36,228 nucleotides of DNA. Source: Nostoc sp. 'Peltigera membranacea cyanobiont' 210A. Its GTDB lineage: Bacteria; Cyanobacteriota; Cyanobacteriia; Cyanobacteriales; Nostocaceae. This document shows, one piece after another, positions 26,317 to 33,825 of this stretch (positions within the stretch are counted from its first letter, which is position 1; the number at the start of each line of letters is the position of its first letter). The position numbers and the translations under genes were made by a program. Below the pieces are notes generated by a model. It saw only the letters and a list, made by a program, of their open reading frames with translations, made no database searches and was not told the origin of the DNA. The stretch spans positions 460,225 through 496,452 of the forward strand of contig NZ_NOLJ01000007.1 in NCBI RefSeq assembly GCF_002246015.1, written 5' to 3'.

Positions 26317-27096
26317 CTAAAATTCGCGTTGTGAAAAGATAAAAATAGCGATCGCTAATAACATGGCACTATAAAGTAAGCCATAACTAGCATTCATAAT
26401 CAGTGCAGTGGTGTCAGGTAGTGCTTGCAGACCATAAACGGCATCATTTTTCAAATCTAATCGAGATAAATCTGGCAAGAAAAGAAACAAAGCTTGAGTT
26501 AGACGTTCCATACCAGGGTTACGGCTAAGACGACCAAGTTGTACTAAATCTTGAGTAATATTTCCGATTAAATATACCGCAAAGGTTAAAACAGTCGCTA
26601 GCAGAGAAGCAGTAAAAACACCGAAGGTAATAGCCACAGCAGTAATTAATGACAACTGCAAAAATAAGAAAATTGCAGCAATTAGAATGCTTGCTGTAGG
26701 ATGAGGAATATTGCCAATTTGCAAAAATACTAGATAAATTGCTGTCATTGTAGCGACAAGCACAGCTAGAACTGCGGATAAACCAAAGTATTTGCCGACG
26801 ATAATTTCGCTGCGACTAACAGGTTTAGCAATTAATACTAAAATAGTGCGTTTTTCAATTTCTTTATTAATTAATCCCGTACCAATAAATATCGTAATAA
26901 TTAACCCGATGGCATTCATCGCCGCCATCCCAAAGTCTAAAAACATTTTATCTTCAGCCGTAGCTGCAAATTCAGGAAGGACGCGGAAGGCAGTGGCGAG
27001 TACTAGCGCATAAAAACCAATAATATATAGGATGCGATCGCGTACCACTTCCTGAAACACATTCTTTGCCAATACAAAAATTCTGTTAATAGTCAT
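26317..27096 (-). CDS. fraE: FraE-like ABC-2 type permease, filament integrity
   Basis: 259 residues with about six membrane helices, an ABC-2/NosY-type exporter permease. It opens MTINRIFVLAKNVFQEVVRD, and FIGTGLINKEIEKRTILVLI then AKPVSRSEIIVGKY mark the conserved cytoplasmic segment. It lies third in a cluster with fraC- and fraD-like genes, the order seen in Anabaena, where FraE is needed for filament integrity and heterocyst maturation. No ATPase gene is adjacent. ATG 27096 sits at the end of a TCATTAG/ATGACTA heptamer array that offers several out-of-register ATGs and no Shine-Dalgarno. The assignment rests on family plus gene order. Confidence 0.86.
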   Translation of the reverse strand: MTINRIFVLAKNVFQEVVRDRILYIIGFYALVLATAFRVLPEFAATAEDKMFLDFGMAAMNAIGLIITIFIGTGLINKEIEKRTILVLIAKPVSRSEIIVGKYFGLSAVLAVLVATMTAIYLVFLQIGNIPHPTASILIAAIFLFLQLSLITAVAITFGVFTASLLATVLTFAVYLIGNITQDLVQLGRLSRNPGMERLTQALFLFLPDLSRLDLKNDAVYGLQALPDTTALIMNASYGLLYSAMLLAIAIFIFSQREF

Positions 27097-27243
27097 TTGT
27101 CATTAGTCATTAGTCATTGGTCATTTGTCATCGGTCATTGGGAAGAGGCAGAGGGTAAAAAGGTAATTTTATTATTCTTCCCCCTGCTCCCCTGCTCCCC
27201 TGCTCCCCTGCTCCCCTGCTCCTCTGCCCCTCTGCCCCAATCC
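27097..27243. repeat. Two heptamer arrays between fraD and fraE
   Basis: About six TCATTAG/TCATTGG-type units (27097-27140), an AT-rich spacer, then about seven CCCCTGCT/CTCTGCC-type units (27180-27238) ending just after the fraD stop. The whole fraD-fraE gap is essentially repeat DNA. Confidence 0.85.
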
Positions 27244-28251
27244 TCACTGCTGCGGAGGCGGTGAACCAGGAATTAATTTACTGGCGCGATCGCATTCAAT
27301 TTCTGCAACTGTAATCTTATTCTCTGAATTAGTAGCTGTTGCAACTGGTTCAATGCGACAAGATTTTTTTAAGTAATAGCCCCGTGGGTTAGAACTTGGG
27401 CCTATCCAAATACTTAATAAATCTAATATATATCCAGACTTAGTATTAGCTACACGCGGTTCAATGCGCCATAGTTCCTTCTCTTCATATTTACTCAGGT
27501 TCTTTTTAATGATTTCCCTACCCAGATTTCCTACCCGCTGTTTTGCATCTAGCAACCATTTTTCTACTTCTGACCAAGGTCTTTCAGCTATTTGCTCTAC
27601 TACTATTGGTTGAAGTTTTTCTAGAATTACAGCGCCATTTTGGGGAATTTTTACTGCTGCTTCTGTTCTGACAATAAAGGTACTATGTTTAAAGGTATCT
27701 GCTTGCAAACTCGGATATTGTCGTAACCAATTATCCGTCACAAAGTGAAACTGAATCCAGCAACTTAGCAGCATACTACTAGCAACTAAAATTATGATTC
27801 TTTGGCGGTCTTGTGGCTTAGGAATACGAGCTTTTGCGTCGGTGTCATTTCCTTCAATAAACTCTGGTATTGCCGTAATTAATGCTGAAATTGTTGGCCA
27901 ACAAACGATTGTTCTTGGTGTAATTACATCTCGTTGATCTCCAAATGCAAAAACACTCACTAAGAATCCAGTGATTACTGCCCCGACTGGCATAAAAGTC
28001 CCAGGAACCCTCAAAGGATCTTCAGTTGTATACCAAGCTGTACCAGCAATTAAAAATAACCAACCGAAAAAAGCAATTACATCTTTGATATAACCTGTAG
28101 CACAATATGAAATTACCCAAGAAAAAATACTCAAATAAATAAATGTCTGCCAAGAATAAGCTTTGGGTGGAACTAATATTTTTCTAATTCCTGCATAAAG
28201 CCCTTCCGCAAATTTAAAAACCCCAAAAACATCTTTGAGTAGCGTATTCAT
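27244..28251 (-). CDS. fraD: FraD-like septal-junction membrane protein
   Basis: 335 residues. Five hydrophobic segments occupy the first half (around FIYLSIFSWVISYCATGY, VIAFFGWLFLIAGTAWY, PVGAVITGFLVSVFAFG, TIVCWPTISALITAIPEF and IIILVASSMLLSCWIQF), followed by a soluble C-terminal domain of about 160 residues. This is the layout of FraD (about 343 residues in Anabaena), a septal-junction component needed for cell-cell communication and filament integrity. It lies between fraC- and fraE-like genes. The start ATG 28251 is close behind a strong GGAGG. Gene order, length and topology together support the name. Confidence 0.87.
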   Translation of the reverse strand: MNTLLKDVFGVFKFAEGLYAGIRKILVPPKAYSWQTFIYLSIFSWVISYCATGYIKDVIAFFGWLFLIAGTAWYTTEDPLRVPGTFMPVGAVITGFLVSVFAFGDQRDVITPRTIVCWPTISALITAIPEFIEGNDTDAKARIPKPQDRQRIIILVASSMLLSCWIQFHFVTDNWLRQYPSLQADTFKHSTFIVRTEAAVKIPQNGAVILEKLQPIVVEQIAERPWSEVEKWLLDAKQRVGNLGREIIKKNLSKYEEKELWRIEPRVANTKSGYILDLLSIWIGPSSNPRGYYLKKSCRIEPVATATNSENKITVAEIECDRASKLIPGSPPPQQ

Positions 28252-28311
28252 ATTCCTCCGTACACCTGATTAATCAATATTTTTCCTCTAAATTAAACAA
28301 GTAATTTCTTG

Positions 28312-28851
28312 CTATTTTGAACGGAATAATAAAATAATAGTTATTGCAGTATAGCTCAGAGAATTTGCTATTAGTATAGTAGTAACTAAATTAGTATTTT
28401 GGAAATTAAGGGTGCTAAAACGACGCCGTTGCAAGCGCTGGGATGTTTTAGGTTCCTCTTCCTTTTTCGCAAATGATTCATTTAATGAGAATAGCAAAAC
28501 CCTTAAAATGAAAAATTTCATCAAAAACGTAGCAAAAAAAATTATACAAGCAGTTAAAATAATTAAAGGTTGTGTATTCGGCGATTTAAAATTATTAAAA
28601 AACATATAGTTAATTAATTCTGATTTCACCTGTATTGGCAACATTGGTTCTGAGACAAAAAATATGAACCAACCAATTACACTTGAAAACAGATTGATAG
28701 AAATTGCATAAAAAGTACTGGTTTTTTTATCAAATTTTAGTCGAGAATGCAAAACATAAGCTTCGATGGGGATGGCAATCAGTACAAATAAAAAGTCAAA
28801 CAGAAATCCACCAATGGGAAAAATCCTGGGAAGCATCCAATTGTCAGGCAT
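28312..28851 (-). CDS. fraC: FraC-like filament integrity protein
   Basis: 179 residues, the same length as Anabaena FraC. Four hydrophobic stretches are visible: IGGFLFDFLFVLIAIPIEAY, a segment near FSSVIGWFIFFVSEPML, LIILTACIIFFATFLM, and a C-terminal one near TILIANSLSYTAITIILLF. A charged loop KKEEEPKTSQRLQRRR precedes the last. FraC localises to septa and acts with FraD in filament integrity and intercellular exchange. It is the first gene of fraC-fraD-fraE, 60 bp ahead of fraD. No strong Shine-Dalgarno precedes ATG 28851. Confidence 0.86.
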   Translation of the reverse strand: MPDNWMLPRIFPIGGFLFDFLFVLIAIPIEAYVLHSRLKFDKKTSTFYAISINLFSSVIGWFIFFVSEPMLPIQVKSELINYMFFNNFKSPNTQPLIILTACIIFFATFLMKFFILRVLLFSLNESFAKKEEEPKTSQRLQRRRFSTLNFQNTNLVTTILIANSLSYTAITIILLFRSK

Positions 28852-29231
28852 AAATGGTTATAAGTAAGGGTTAACTGTAGTGAGTATAACTGGGATGGTA
28901 AGGGTGATGGGGGAAATTATCCCATTGTTCTTGTCCTTTACTATGCGAGTGTGCCAGTATTCCTCTATTGATATTGTTAATAGATCGAACTGACGCTTGT
29001 ACAGACGCATTACCCGGATTTCTCACGCATAGTGTAGGCAGAGGGGGAAAAGGAGTGTGGGGAGTGTGGGGGGTAAGACATCTTCCCCATCCTCCCACAC
29101 CTCCCACACCTCCCACACCCCTTGGATTTCTCACTTGTGAGAAATCCAGGATTAGAGGGGTAGTTTCTCTACCTGAGAGTACAAGAGGTTAGATAAGATT
29201 AAAGACTGCCATAGTTATAGCTTTTCGAGAG
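28852..29231. other. Divergent spacer between fraC and the CobO-like gene
   Basis: 380 bp. Short tandem units occupy 29051-29121: AGTGTGGGG on the left, then three CTCCCACAC units. A perfect hairpin GGATTTCTCA-CTTG-TGAGAAATCC follows (29124-29147). GGATTTCTCAC also occurs as a direct repeat near 29016. The fra operon promoter should lie in about 28860-28990. No gene: the ORFs here are repeat translations. Confidence 0.6.
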
Positions 29232-30368
29232 ATGACAAGGAACGGTATTGGGATTCGGACGGCGCAAGTGCGTCAAGAACGGCTTATTGGTCAAATTCAC
29301 GTCTATGATGGTCTGGGTAAAGGTAAATCTCAAGCGGCTTTGGGGGTGGTTTTGCGCTCCATTGGCTTGGGAATAAATACGCCTAGCAATTCTAATCGTG
29401 TTTTACTGCTGCGATTTTTAAAAGGGCCAGAACGTGATTATGATGAAGATGGCGCGATCGCAGCTTTACAACGCGGGTTTCCCCATTTAATTGACCAAGT
29501 TCGCACCGGAAGAGCGGAATTTTTTGGCCCGGAGGAAATTACCACTTTTGACCGAGATGAAGCAATGCGGGGTTGGGATGTAGCCAAAGGTGCGATCGCT
29601 AGTGGTTTATATTCAGTTGTCGTCTTGGATGAAATTAACCCAGTTCTGGATTTAGGTTTGCTACCAGTGGATGAAGTGGTAAAGACATTAAAATCCAAAC
29701 CCCAAGAGTTGGAAATCATTGCTACCGGACGCGCCGCACCCCAAAAGTTGCTCGATATTGCAGATTTGCACTCAGAAATGAAACCTCATCACCACCCAAC
29801 AGCCAAAGCTCTCTTCCTGGAAGGGATTGAAATTTATACTGGTGCTGGTAAAGGCAAGTCTACTAGTGCTTTGGGCAAAGCCTTACAGGCAATTGGTAGA
29901 GGAATTAATCATCCAGGATCAACCCGTGTATTGATTATGCAGTGGCTTAAAGGTGGTACTGGCTACACAGAAGACGCAGCGATCGCTGCTTTGCAGCAGT
30001 CATATCCAGAAGTGGTGGATCATCAGCGTTGCGGTGGAGATGCGATCGTCTGGCGAAATTCCCGACAAGAATTAGATTATGTAGAAGCCGAACGAGGTTG
30101 GGAAATTGCAAAAGTTGCGATCGCCTCTGGATTGTATAAAACTATTATTCTCGATGAACTCAATCCCACTGTTGACTTAGAACTACTCCCCGTTGAACCC
30201 ATTGTCCAAGCTTTACTCCGCAAACCCCGCGACACCGAAATTATTATCACTGGCCGTTGCCAAAATCCACCTGCATACTTCGACTTGGCTAGCGTCCACT
30301 CAGAGGTTTATTGCCACAAACACTATGCTAATCAAGGTGTAGAACTTAAACGAGGTGTAGATTTTTAG
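29232..30368 (+). CDS. Tandem-duplicated CobO/BtuR-type corrinoid adenosyltransferase-like protein
   Basis: 378 residues, about twice the length of a CobO/BtuR enzyme. Two homologous halves each carry a P-loop and a conserved core. Half 1: YDGLGKGKSQAALG (P-loop at 27-34), RFLKGPERDYDEDGAIAAL, VVVLDEINPVLDLGLLP. Half 2: YTGAGKGKSTSALG (P-loop at 204-211), MQWLKGGTGYTEDAAIAAL, TIILDELNPTVDLELLP. CobO/BtuR enzymes transfer adenosyl from ATP to cob(I)alamin. Both halves keep the nucleotide site, so either could be active, with half 2 (GKGKST) closer to the usual sequence. The duplication is internal, not a frameshifted pair. No other B12 genes or cobalamin riboswitch are nearby. Another P-loop role is possible. 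Confidence 0.86.
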   Translation: MTRNGIGIRTAQVRQERLIGQIHVYDGLGKGKSQAALGVVLRSIGLGINTPSNSNRVLLLRFLKGPERDYDEDGAIAALQRGFPHLIDQVRTGRAEFFGPEEITTFDRDEAMRGWDVAKGAIASGLYSVVVLDEINPVLDLGLLPVDEVVKTLKSKPQELEIIATGRAAPQKLLDIADLHSEMKPHHHPTAKALFLEGIEIYTGAGKGKSTSALGKALQAIGRGINHPGSTRVLIMQWLKGGTGYTEDAAIAALQQSYPEVVDHQRCGGDAIVWRNSRQELDYVEAERGWEIAKVAIASGLYKTIILDELNPTVDLELLPVEPIVQALLRKPRDTEIIITGRCQNPPAYFDLASVHSEVYCHKHYANQGVELKRGVDF

Positions 30369-30686
30369 GAATTGCTGATTAAGAGTCATGAATTTAGTCT
30401 CACCAAACAAGACAAAAGTTAAAAGAAAGAAAAAAAAATGGTTTGAGAGCAACTAAATTTATTTATGAAATATTGAAAAAGATTTGTTTCAACACATGCA
30501 GTGCAAAAAACAAAGTATCCTGATTAAATCCCCTAAATTTATTTATGGGGATTATCTTTTTGCTTTTTACTTTTATTTTTTGGCTTTTTAACAGATATCC
30601 AATAGGCGAACCGATTAGATATCTGGTGAAAATAATTTGCAACCCTTGTACAGCTTGGGCTGATATCTAATTTCTAGAGATATCTA
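30369..30686. other. Convergent spacer with hairpins
   Basis: 318 bp, no gene. It holds the terminator candidate at 30527-30567, a CAGATATC/GATATCTG inverted pair (30592-30599 and 30618-30625), and further ATATCT motifs near 30662 and 30680, next to the downstream gene's stop. Confidence 0.55.
30527..30567 (+). terminator. Rho-independent terminator candidate after the CobO-like gene
   Basis: AATCCCC (30527-30533) pairs with GGGGATT (30547-30553), followed by ATCTTTTTGCTTTTT. The stem is short and the loop 13 nt. It lies about 160 bp past the stop codon. Confidence 0.45.
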
Positions 30687-31079
30687 TTATTTAACAGCTG
30701 AGAAGTTGTAGTTTCCAAAACTGCCTAAAATAGACGAAAATGACCCACCTATTTTCAATACTGTTCCATTCTGTGAAAGGTTTCCCTCATAGTATTGAAT
30801 TGTCGTGCCGTTATTTATACGTGAAAATCCAATGTTGCCACTAAAAGGGCAATAGAAACCTTGAATTCTATCTGTTGTAAAGATAGTACCGCTGATAGGT
30901 CGGCAATTTAGAGTGCTGCTCGGCTGAGTGATTACCAATGTACCCTGAGACTGATTTGCTGATACAGACCAAGTTCCTGCCACGCTGACTGGCCAACCGT
31001 CTGCACGGGCAGCACTAGTCCAACACAGTGTACTTAGACAGACTGTGAGCGCAGCACTTTTTTTCAAGTTGAAAATCAT
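30687..31079 (-). CDS. Small secreted protein of unknown function
   Basis: 130 residues with a signal peptide, MIFNLKKSAALTVCLSTLCW followed by TSAARA, probably cleaved before DGWPV. The mature part is rich in Ser, Gly, Asn and Thr with short alternating strands (GTWSVSANQSQGTLVITQP, VLKIGGSFSSILGSFGNYNF), suggesting a small beta-barrel. Its two mature cysteines (NCR and FYC) could form a disulfide. Not recognised. The start ATG 31079 is supported by GGGAG about 8 nt upstream. Monocistronic. Confidence 0.78.
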   Translation of the reverse strand: MIFNLKKSAALTVCLSTLCWTSAARADGWPVSVAGTWSVSANQSQGTLVITQPSSTLNCRPISGTIFTTDRIQGFYCPFSGNIGFSRINNGTTIQYYEGNLSQNGTVLKIGGSFSSILGSFGNYNFSAVK

Positions 31080-31431
31080 CAGATTTCTCCCAAGAAAATT
31101 TTTTATTTAATTTAGTTTTCTTACAACTTCAAGATAGATCAACTCGTAATTTTGCGATAGACTAAGCCTCTTTACTGCAACGAATCTTGATTAATTCAAC
31201 TCAGTACCAATGCTCTTTAATAACTCTCGCCAGAGAATAAAATAAACTTCTGATATGGCACAATACTTAGTACCAATAAATTCAACTCGATTGGTTAATA
31301 TGTTAAAATTAGGGTAGAAATATGTGAAGTTTGGCGTACTATTACCGCAAGGCAGAATTAAAAATTAAAAATGAATACAGCGTAAGGGTTTCGTTGATTT
31401 GGAATGATTGGTTTATTTCTACCGTGTTGTA
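31080..31431. other. Spacer holding foldback family C copy 2
   Basis: 352 bp with no gene. The right third is the foldback element at 31338-31436. The rest is AT-rich and should include the promoter of the secreted-protein gene on the reverse strand. Confidence 0.55.
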
Positions 31432-31436
31432 CTAGC
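31338..31436. repeat. Foldback element, family C, copy 2
   Basis: 99 bp in the same orientation as 3515-3626 and closely similar (ACCGCAAGGC, ATGAATACAGCGTAAGG, TTGATTTGGAATGATTGGTT, GTTGTACTAG). It is shorter because it carries fewer AATTAAA units. Its right arm supplies the TAG stop (31432-31434) of the REC-GGDEF gene on the reverse strand. Confidence 0.8.
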
Positions 31437-32400
31437 GGAAATTTGTACTTTCAGGTAGTAGAATATATTGCACAAAGCGATCGCGTCCTGCTGCCTTTGC
31501 TTGATACAACGCCCGATCTGCTGCGGCAATCATTTCTTCTAAGTCAGAATCTGGCTGAGGAATTTCTGTCGTAAACCCAAGACTAATAGTTACATAACGA
31601 CTAACTTGGGAATTTTGATGAGGAATTGCTAATGCTCGGACAGCATCACAAATTTGTTTGGCAACATGAGTCGCTCCCTTAGTGTCTGTGTTCGGTAAAA
31701 TTACAGCAAATTCTTCCCCACCATAACGGGCAACTAAATCTCCGGGACGTTTAATCATATCTTTGATAGCTTGAGCAATTTTCTGAAGACAGCGATCGCC
31801 TACCCGATGACCATAGGTATCATTATATAATTTGAAGAAATCAACATCGCAAAGAATCAGAGAAAGCGGACGTTGCTCGCGTTTTAGGCGCTGCCACTCT
31901 TGGGAAAAATACTCTTCAAACCGTCGGCGATTAGCTATTTGAGTTAACCCATCGATAGTAACTAATCGCTGCAATTCCAGATTTACAGCTTCCAGTTTTT
32001 GCTGTAACTGAGATTGCTGAATCAAGCGTTTTACCCGTTGTCGCAAAACTGGCCAGTGAATTGGTTTGGTAACAAAATCCATTGCTCCCACTGCAAATGC
32101 ACGGTCAACTGACTCTTGATCTTCAAGTCCTGTAATCATTAAAACTGGAGTGTGCTTGTTACAATCCAGAAGCTCCAACTGAGTGCAACACTCGAATCCA
32201 TCCATATCCGGCATTATGGCATCAAGGAGTACTATATCAGGGTGCAATTGGTTAAAAACACTTATTGCCTCTATGCCATTTTGAGCTTCCGCTATTTGAT
32301 AGCCTTCCCGCTCTAAGAAATGCCGCAATATCAGGCGAATAAAAGGTTCATCATCAACAATTAAAACTAAAAATTGGCTTTCTTGAGCAGTGGCTTTCAT
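31432..32400 (-). CDS. Response regulator with GGDEF domain (PleD-like diguanylate cyclase)
   Basis: 322 residues. The N-terminal receiver domain has acidic DD (16-17), phospho-acceptor Asp60 in LLDAIMPDMDG and a later FVTKP lysine. The C-terminal GGDEF domain has the active-site signature GGEEF (227-231), preceded five residues earlier by RPGD (218-221), a c-di-GMP inhibitory I-site. It should make c-di-GMP when phosphorylated, with product feedback. Its ATG overlaps the stop of the upstream gene (ATGA at 32397-32400), indicating translational coupling. Its TAG stop lies in a foldback arm, so the final residues (STNFR) may be altered from the ancestral end. The partner kinase is not in the window. 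Confidence 0.93.
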   Translation of the reverse strand: MKATAQESQFLVLIVDDEPFIRLILRHFLEREGYQIAEAQNGIEAISVFNQLHPDIVLLDAIMPDMDGFECCTQLELLDCNKHTPVLMITGLEDQESVDRAFAVGAMDFVTKPIHWPVLRQRVKRLIQQSQLQQKLEAVNLELQRLVTIDGLTQIANRRRFEEYFSQEWQRLKREQRPLSLILCDVDFFKLYNDTYGHRVGDRCLQKIAQAIKDMIKRPGDLVARYGGEEFAVILPNTDTKGATHVAKQICDAVRALAIPHQNSQVSRYVTISLGFTTEIPQPDSDLEEMIAAADRALYQAKAAGRDRFVQYILLPESTNFR

Positions 32401-33077
32401 GGTACTTCCTTCGCAAGTTCTTTTTCTAAGGCAGTTTTAACTTGTTCATATTCTTGATACAGTAGTGAAAGTAATTCTAGATTGTTTTCTAAGTTACTGC
32501 TGCGTGCCTGTGCTTCTAACACCTTGCAAAGCTGTGCCAAGGCGATCGCTCCAATAGAAGCACTGCTGGACTTGATGTATGCTATCTGCCATATAGTCTG
32601 GATATCCTGAGTTGCGATCGCTGTGCTGATATCTTGCACTAGTCTGGCTGTCTCTGTAAGATAACACTCAATCAGTTCAGCAAATGCCACACGATCTCCT
32701 CTAAGCATAAGCTGCAAAGATTGGAGGATTTTGGCATCAATTTTGGCACTTTTTAATGTCTGGTTTTGCCCTGACTGTAAGAGATTTGACGAAGGTTGCA
32801 ATTCTAGGCGCATCACTTCCCCTTGTTGTTTGATGGAAGTGAATTCAGAATTTCTTTGGGGTGGACATTTGCTGAGTGCCTGAGCTAACTCTTGCAGTTG
32901 AATGGGTTTGCTAATGTAGTCATCCATACCAGCGGCAAGACAAAGTTGGCGATCGCCCCGCATAGCATTGGCAGTTATGGCGATGATATGGGGACGAAAA
33001 CCCACCCCCCATTCTTGACAGATTCTCCGAGTTGCTTCTAACCCATTGCTGACGACATCTGCAAAGAGTGCCGCCAT
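32397..33077 (-). CDS. Decapitated hybrid sensor kinase remnant: partial REC plus degenerate HPt
   Basis: 226 residues as read. The ORF begins part-way into a receiver domain: the first recognisable part is NGLEATRRICQEWG, followed by PHIIAITANAMRGD and the lysine motif GMDDYISKPIQ. The phospho-acceptor Asp region that should precede GLEATRR is absent. The C-terminal HPt-like domain reads QIAYIKSSSASIGA where active HPt domains have AHTLKSSSA; the histidine position is Ala166. Both phospho-transfer residues are thus missing. Upstream, in-frame codons end at a TAG created at the edge of the ATATCATGTCCGC element (33105-33240). This looks like the 3' end of a hybrid histidine kinase gene whose front was lost. 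It is still coupled to the REC-GGDEF gene by an ATGA overlap. Confidence 0.8.
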   Translation of the reverse strand: MAALFADVVSNGLEATRRICQEWGVGFRPHIIAITANAMRGDRQLCLAAGMDDYISKPIQLQELAQALSKCPPQRNSEFTSIKQQGEVMRLELQPSSNLLQSGQNQTLKSAKIDAKILQSLQLMLRGDRVAFAELIECYLTETARLVQDISTAIATQDIQTIWQIAYIKSSSASIGAIALAQLCKVLEAQARSSNLENNLELLSLLYQEYEQVKTALEKELAKEVP

Positions 33078-33104
33078 CTTACTAAGCCGCTTACTAATCG
33101 CCTA

Positions 33105-33240
33105 ATATCATGTCCGCCAAATTACCCATAATAAAAGAACCCCACCCCCAACCCCTCCCCGCCTGCGGGGAGGGGAGCTAAAGCGCAGCTTTGGCGGGGT
33201 GGGGTTCCGGGTATTATGTTTAATTGCCCGGACATCATAT
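33105..33240. repeat. ATATCATGTCCGC foldback (MITE-like) element, copy 3
   Basis: 136 bp from ATATCATGTCCGCC to CCGGACATCATAT, with the internal CCCCGCCTGCGGGG palindrome. Its first 50 bases are identical to copy 4 at 36179-36228, pointing to recent movement or conversion. It borders the truncated sensor-kinase remnant. Confidence 0.85.
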
Positions 33241-33303
33241 AACAAGTTATTTTGAGCAACTTATCTGGTTCATTGAGATGGAAGAAGGTACTACAAATCA
33301 AAA

Positions 33304-33355
33304 GATCCCCAACTGTTTGAAGTAAGTTGGGGATCTAAGCCTCTCGTTAGAGAGC
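33304..33355. other. Two consecutive perfect hairpins
   Basis: GATCCCCAACT (33304-33314) pairs with AGTTGGGGATC (33325-33335), an 11-bp stem. Four bases later GCTCTC (33340-33345) pairs with GAGAGC (33350-33355). There is no T-run and no adjacent gene end, so this could be the 3' end of an unannotated RNA or a repeat. Role unknown. Confidence 0.5.
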
Positions 33356-33472
33356 AAATTAAATATAGTGGTTCACGCAAATTTTAAGTAGACTACGCCC
33401 GCGATCGCAACAAAAGGGTAATGGAGATTAAAAACCAATACAGTCCAAATAAACCCAAAACCAGATTGTAGA

Positions 33473-33507
33473 GACGCGATTTATCGCGTCTTGATTTATC
33501 GCGTCTT
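33473..33507. repeat. GACGCGAT hairpin with a duplicated arm
   Basis: GACGCGAT (33473-33480) pairs with ATCGCGTC (33483-33490). The unit GATTTATCGCGTCTT is tandemly duplicated (33478-33492, 33493-33507), giving two alternative right arms for one left arm. Confidence 0.7.
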
Positions 33508-33588
33508 GAAGACCAATTATCTACACCAATAACCTTTAACCCAAGCGTATTGGATGAAAAACAAGGGTTAATGCCATTCGCTTGTACT

Positions 33589-33825
33589 TTAAATTACGGC
33601 TTCTTGGCGTTGACAATCAAAAACAACCATGTAGGAAGCATTTGGTATTTCTTGAGGAAGGTGCCGCATGTAGCCATCGGCATCAGAACGGCTGCGGAAG
33701 CGAGCAACAATCTCCCGTTGCGTATTCGGAAGTAGACGAGCGATCGCCCAAGAATTGAGGCGTTCTTTATACGCAATAGTCTGATTGTCTGATTGAGAAG
33801 TTTTGTTATCCGTATTTTCTGGCAT
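33589..33825 (-). CDS. Small conserved-looking protein of unknown function
   Basis: 78 residues. A polar N-terminus (MPENTDNKTSQSDNQTIAY) is followed by a compact, charged domain, WAIARLLPNTQREIVARFRS then RSDADGYMRHLPQEIPNASY and MVVFDCQ. The pattern resembles small cyanobacterial proteins of similar size seen near stress or membrane genes, but I cannot name a family. There is no signal peptide or membrane segment. No Shine-Dalgarno is visible before ATG 33825. The well-structured C-terminal 50 residues are the main reason to believe it. Confidence 0.65.
   Translation of the reverse strand: MPENTDNKTSQSDNQTIAYKERLNSWAIARLLPNTQREIVARFRSRSDADGYMRHLPQEIPNASYMVVFDCQRQEAVI

Larger units (their letters stand above)
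33078..33588. other. Spacer with foldback copy 3 and hairpins
   Basis: 511 bp with no gene. It starts with a TTACTAAGCCGC/TTACTAATCGCC direct near-repeat (33079-33102), then the foldback copy 3, twin hairpins (33304-33355), and a GACGCGAT hairpin with a duplicated arm (33473-33507). No remains of the missing sensor-kinase front are recognisable here. Confidence 0.55.

Noticed and set aside
27180..27238. Possible CRISPR-like array
   Set aside because: Units are 7-8 nt with no spacers between them; it is a heptamer tandem array. No cas genes in the window.
28871..29134. 87-codon ORF with GVGGVGG and TPHTPHTP runs, and its forward counterpart at 28968-29192
   Set aside because: Translations of short tandem repeats on both strands.
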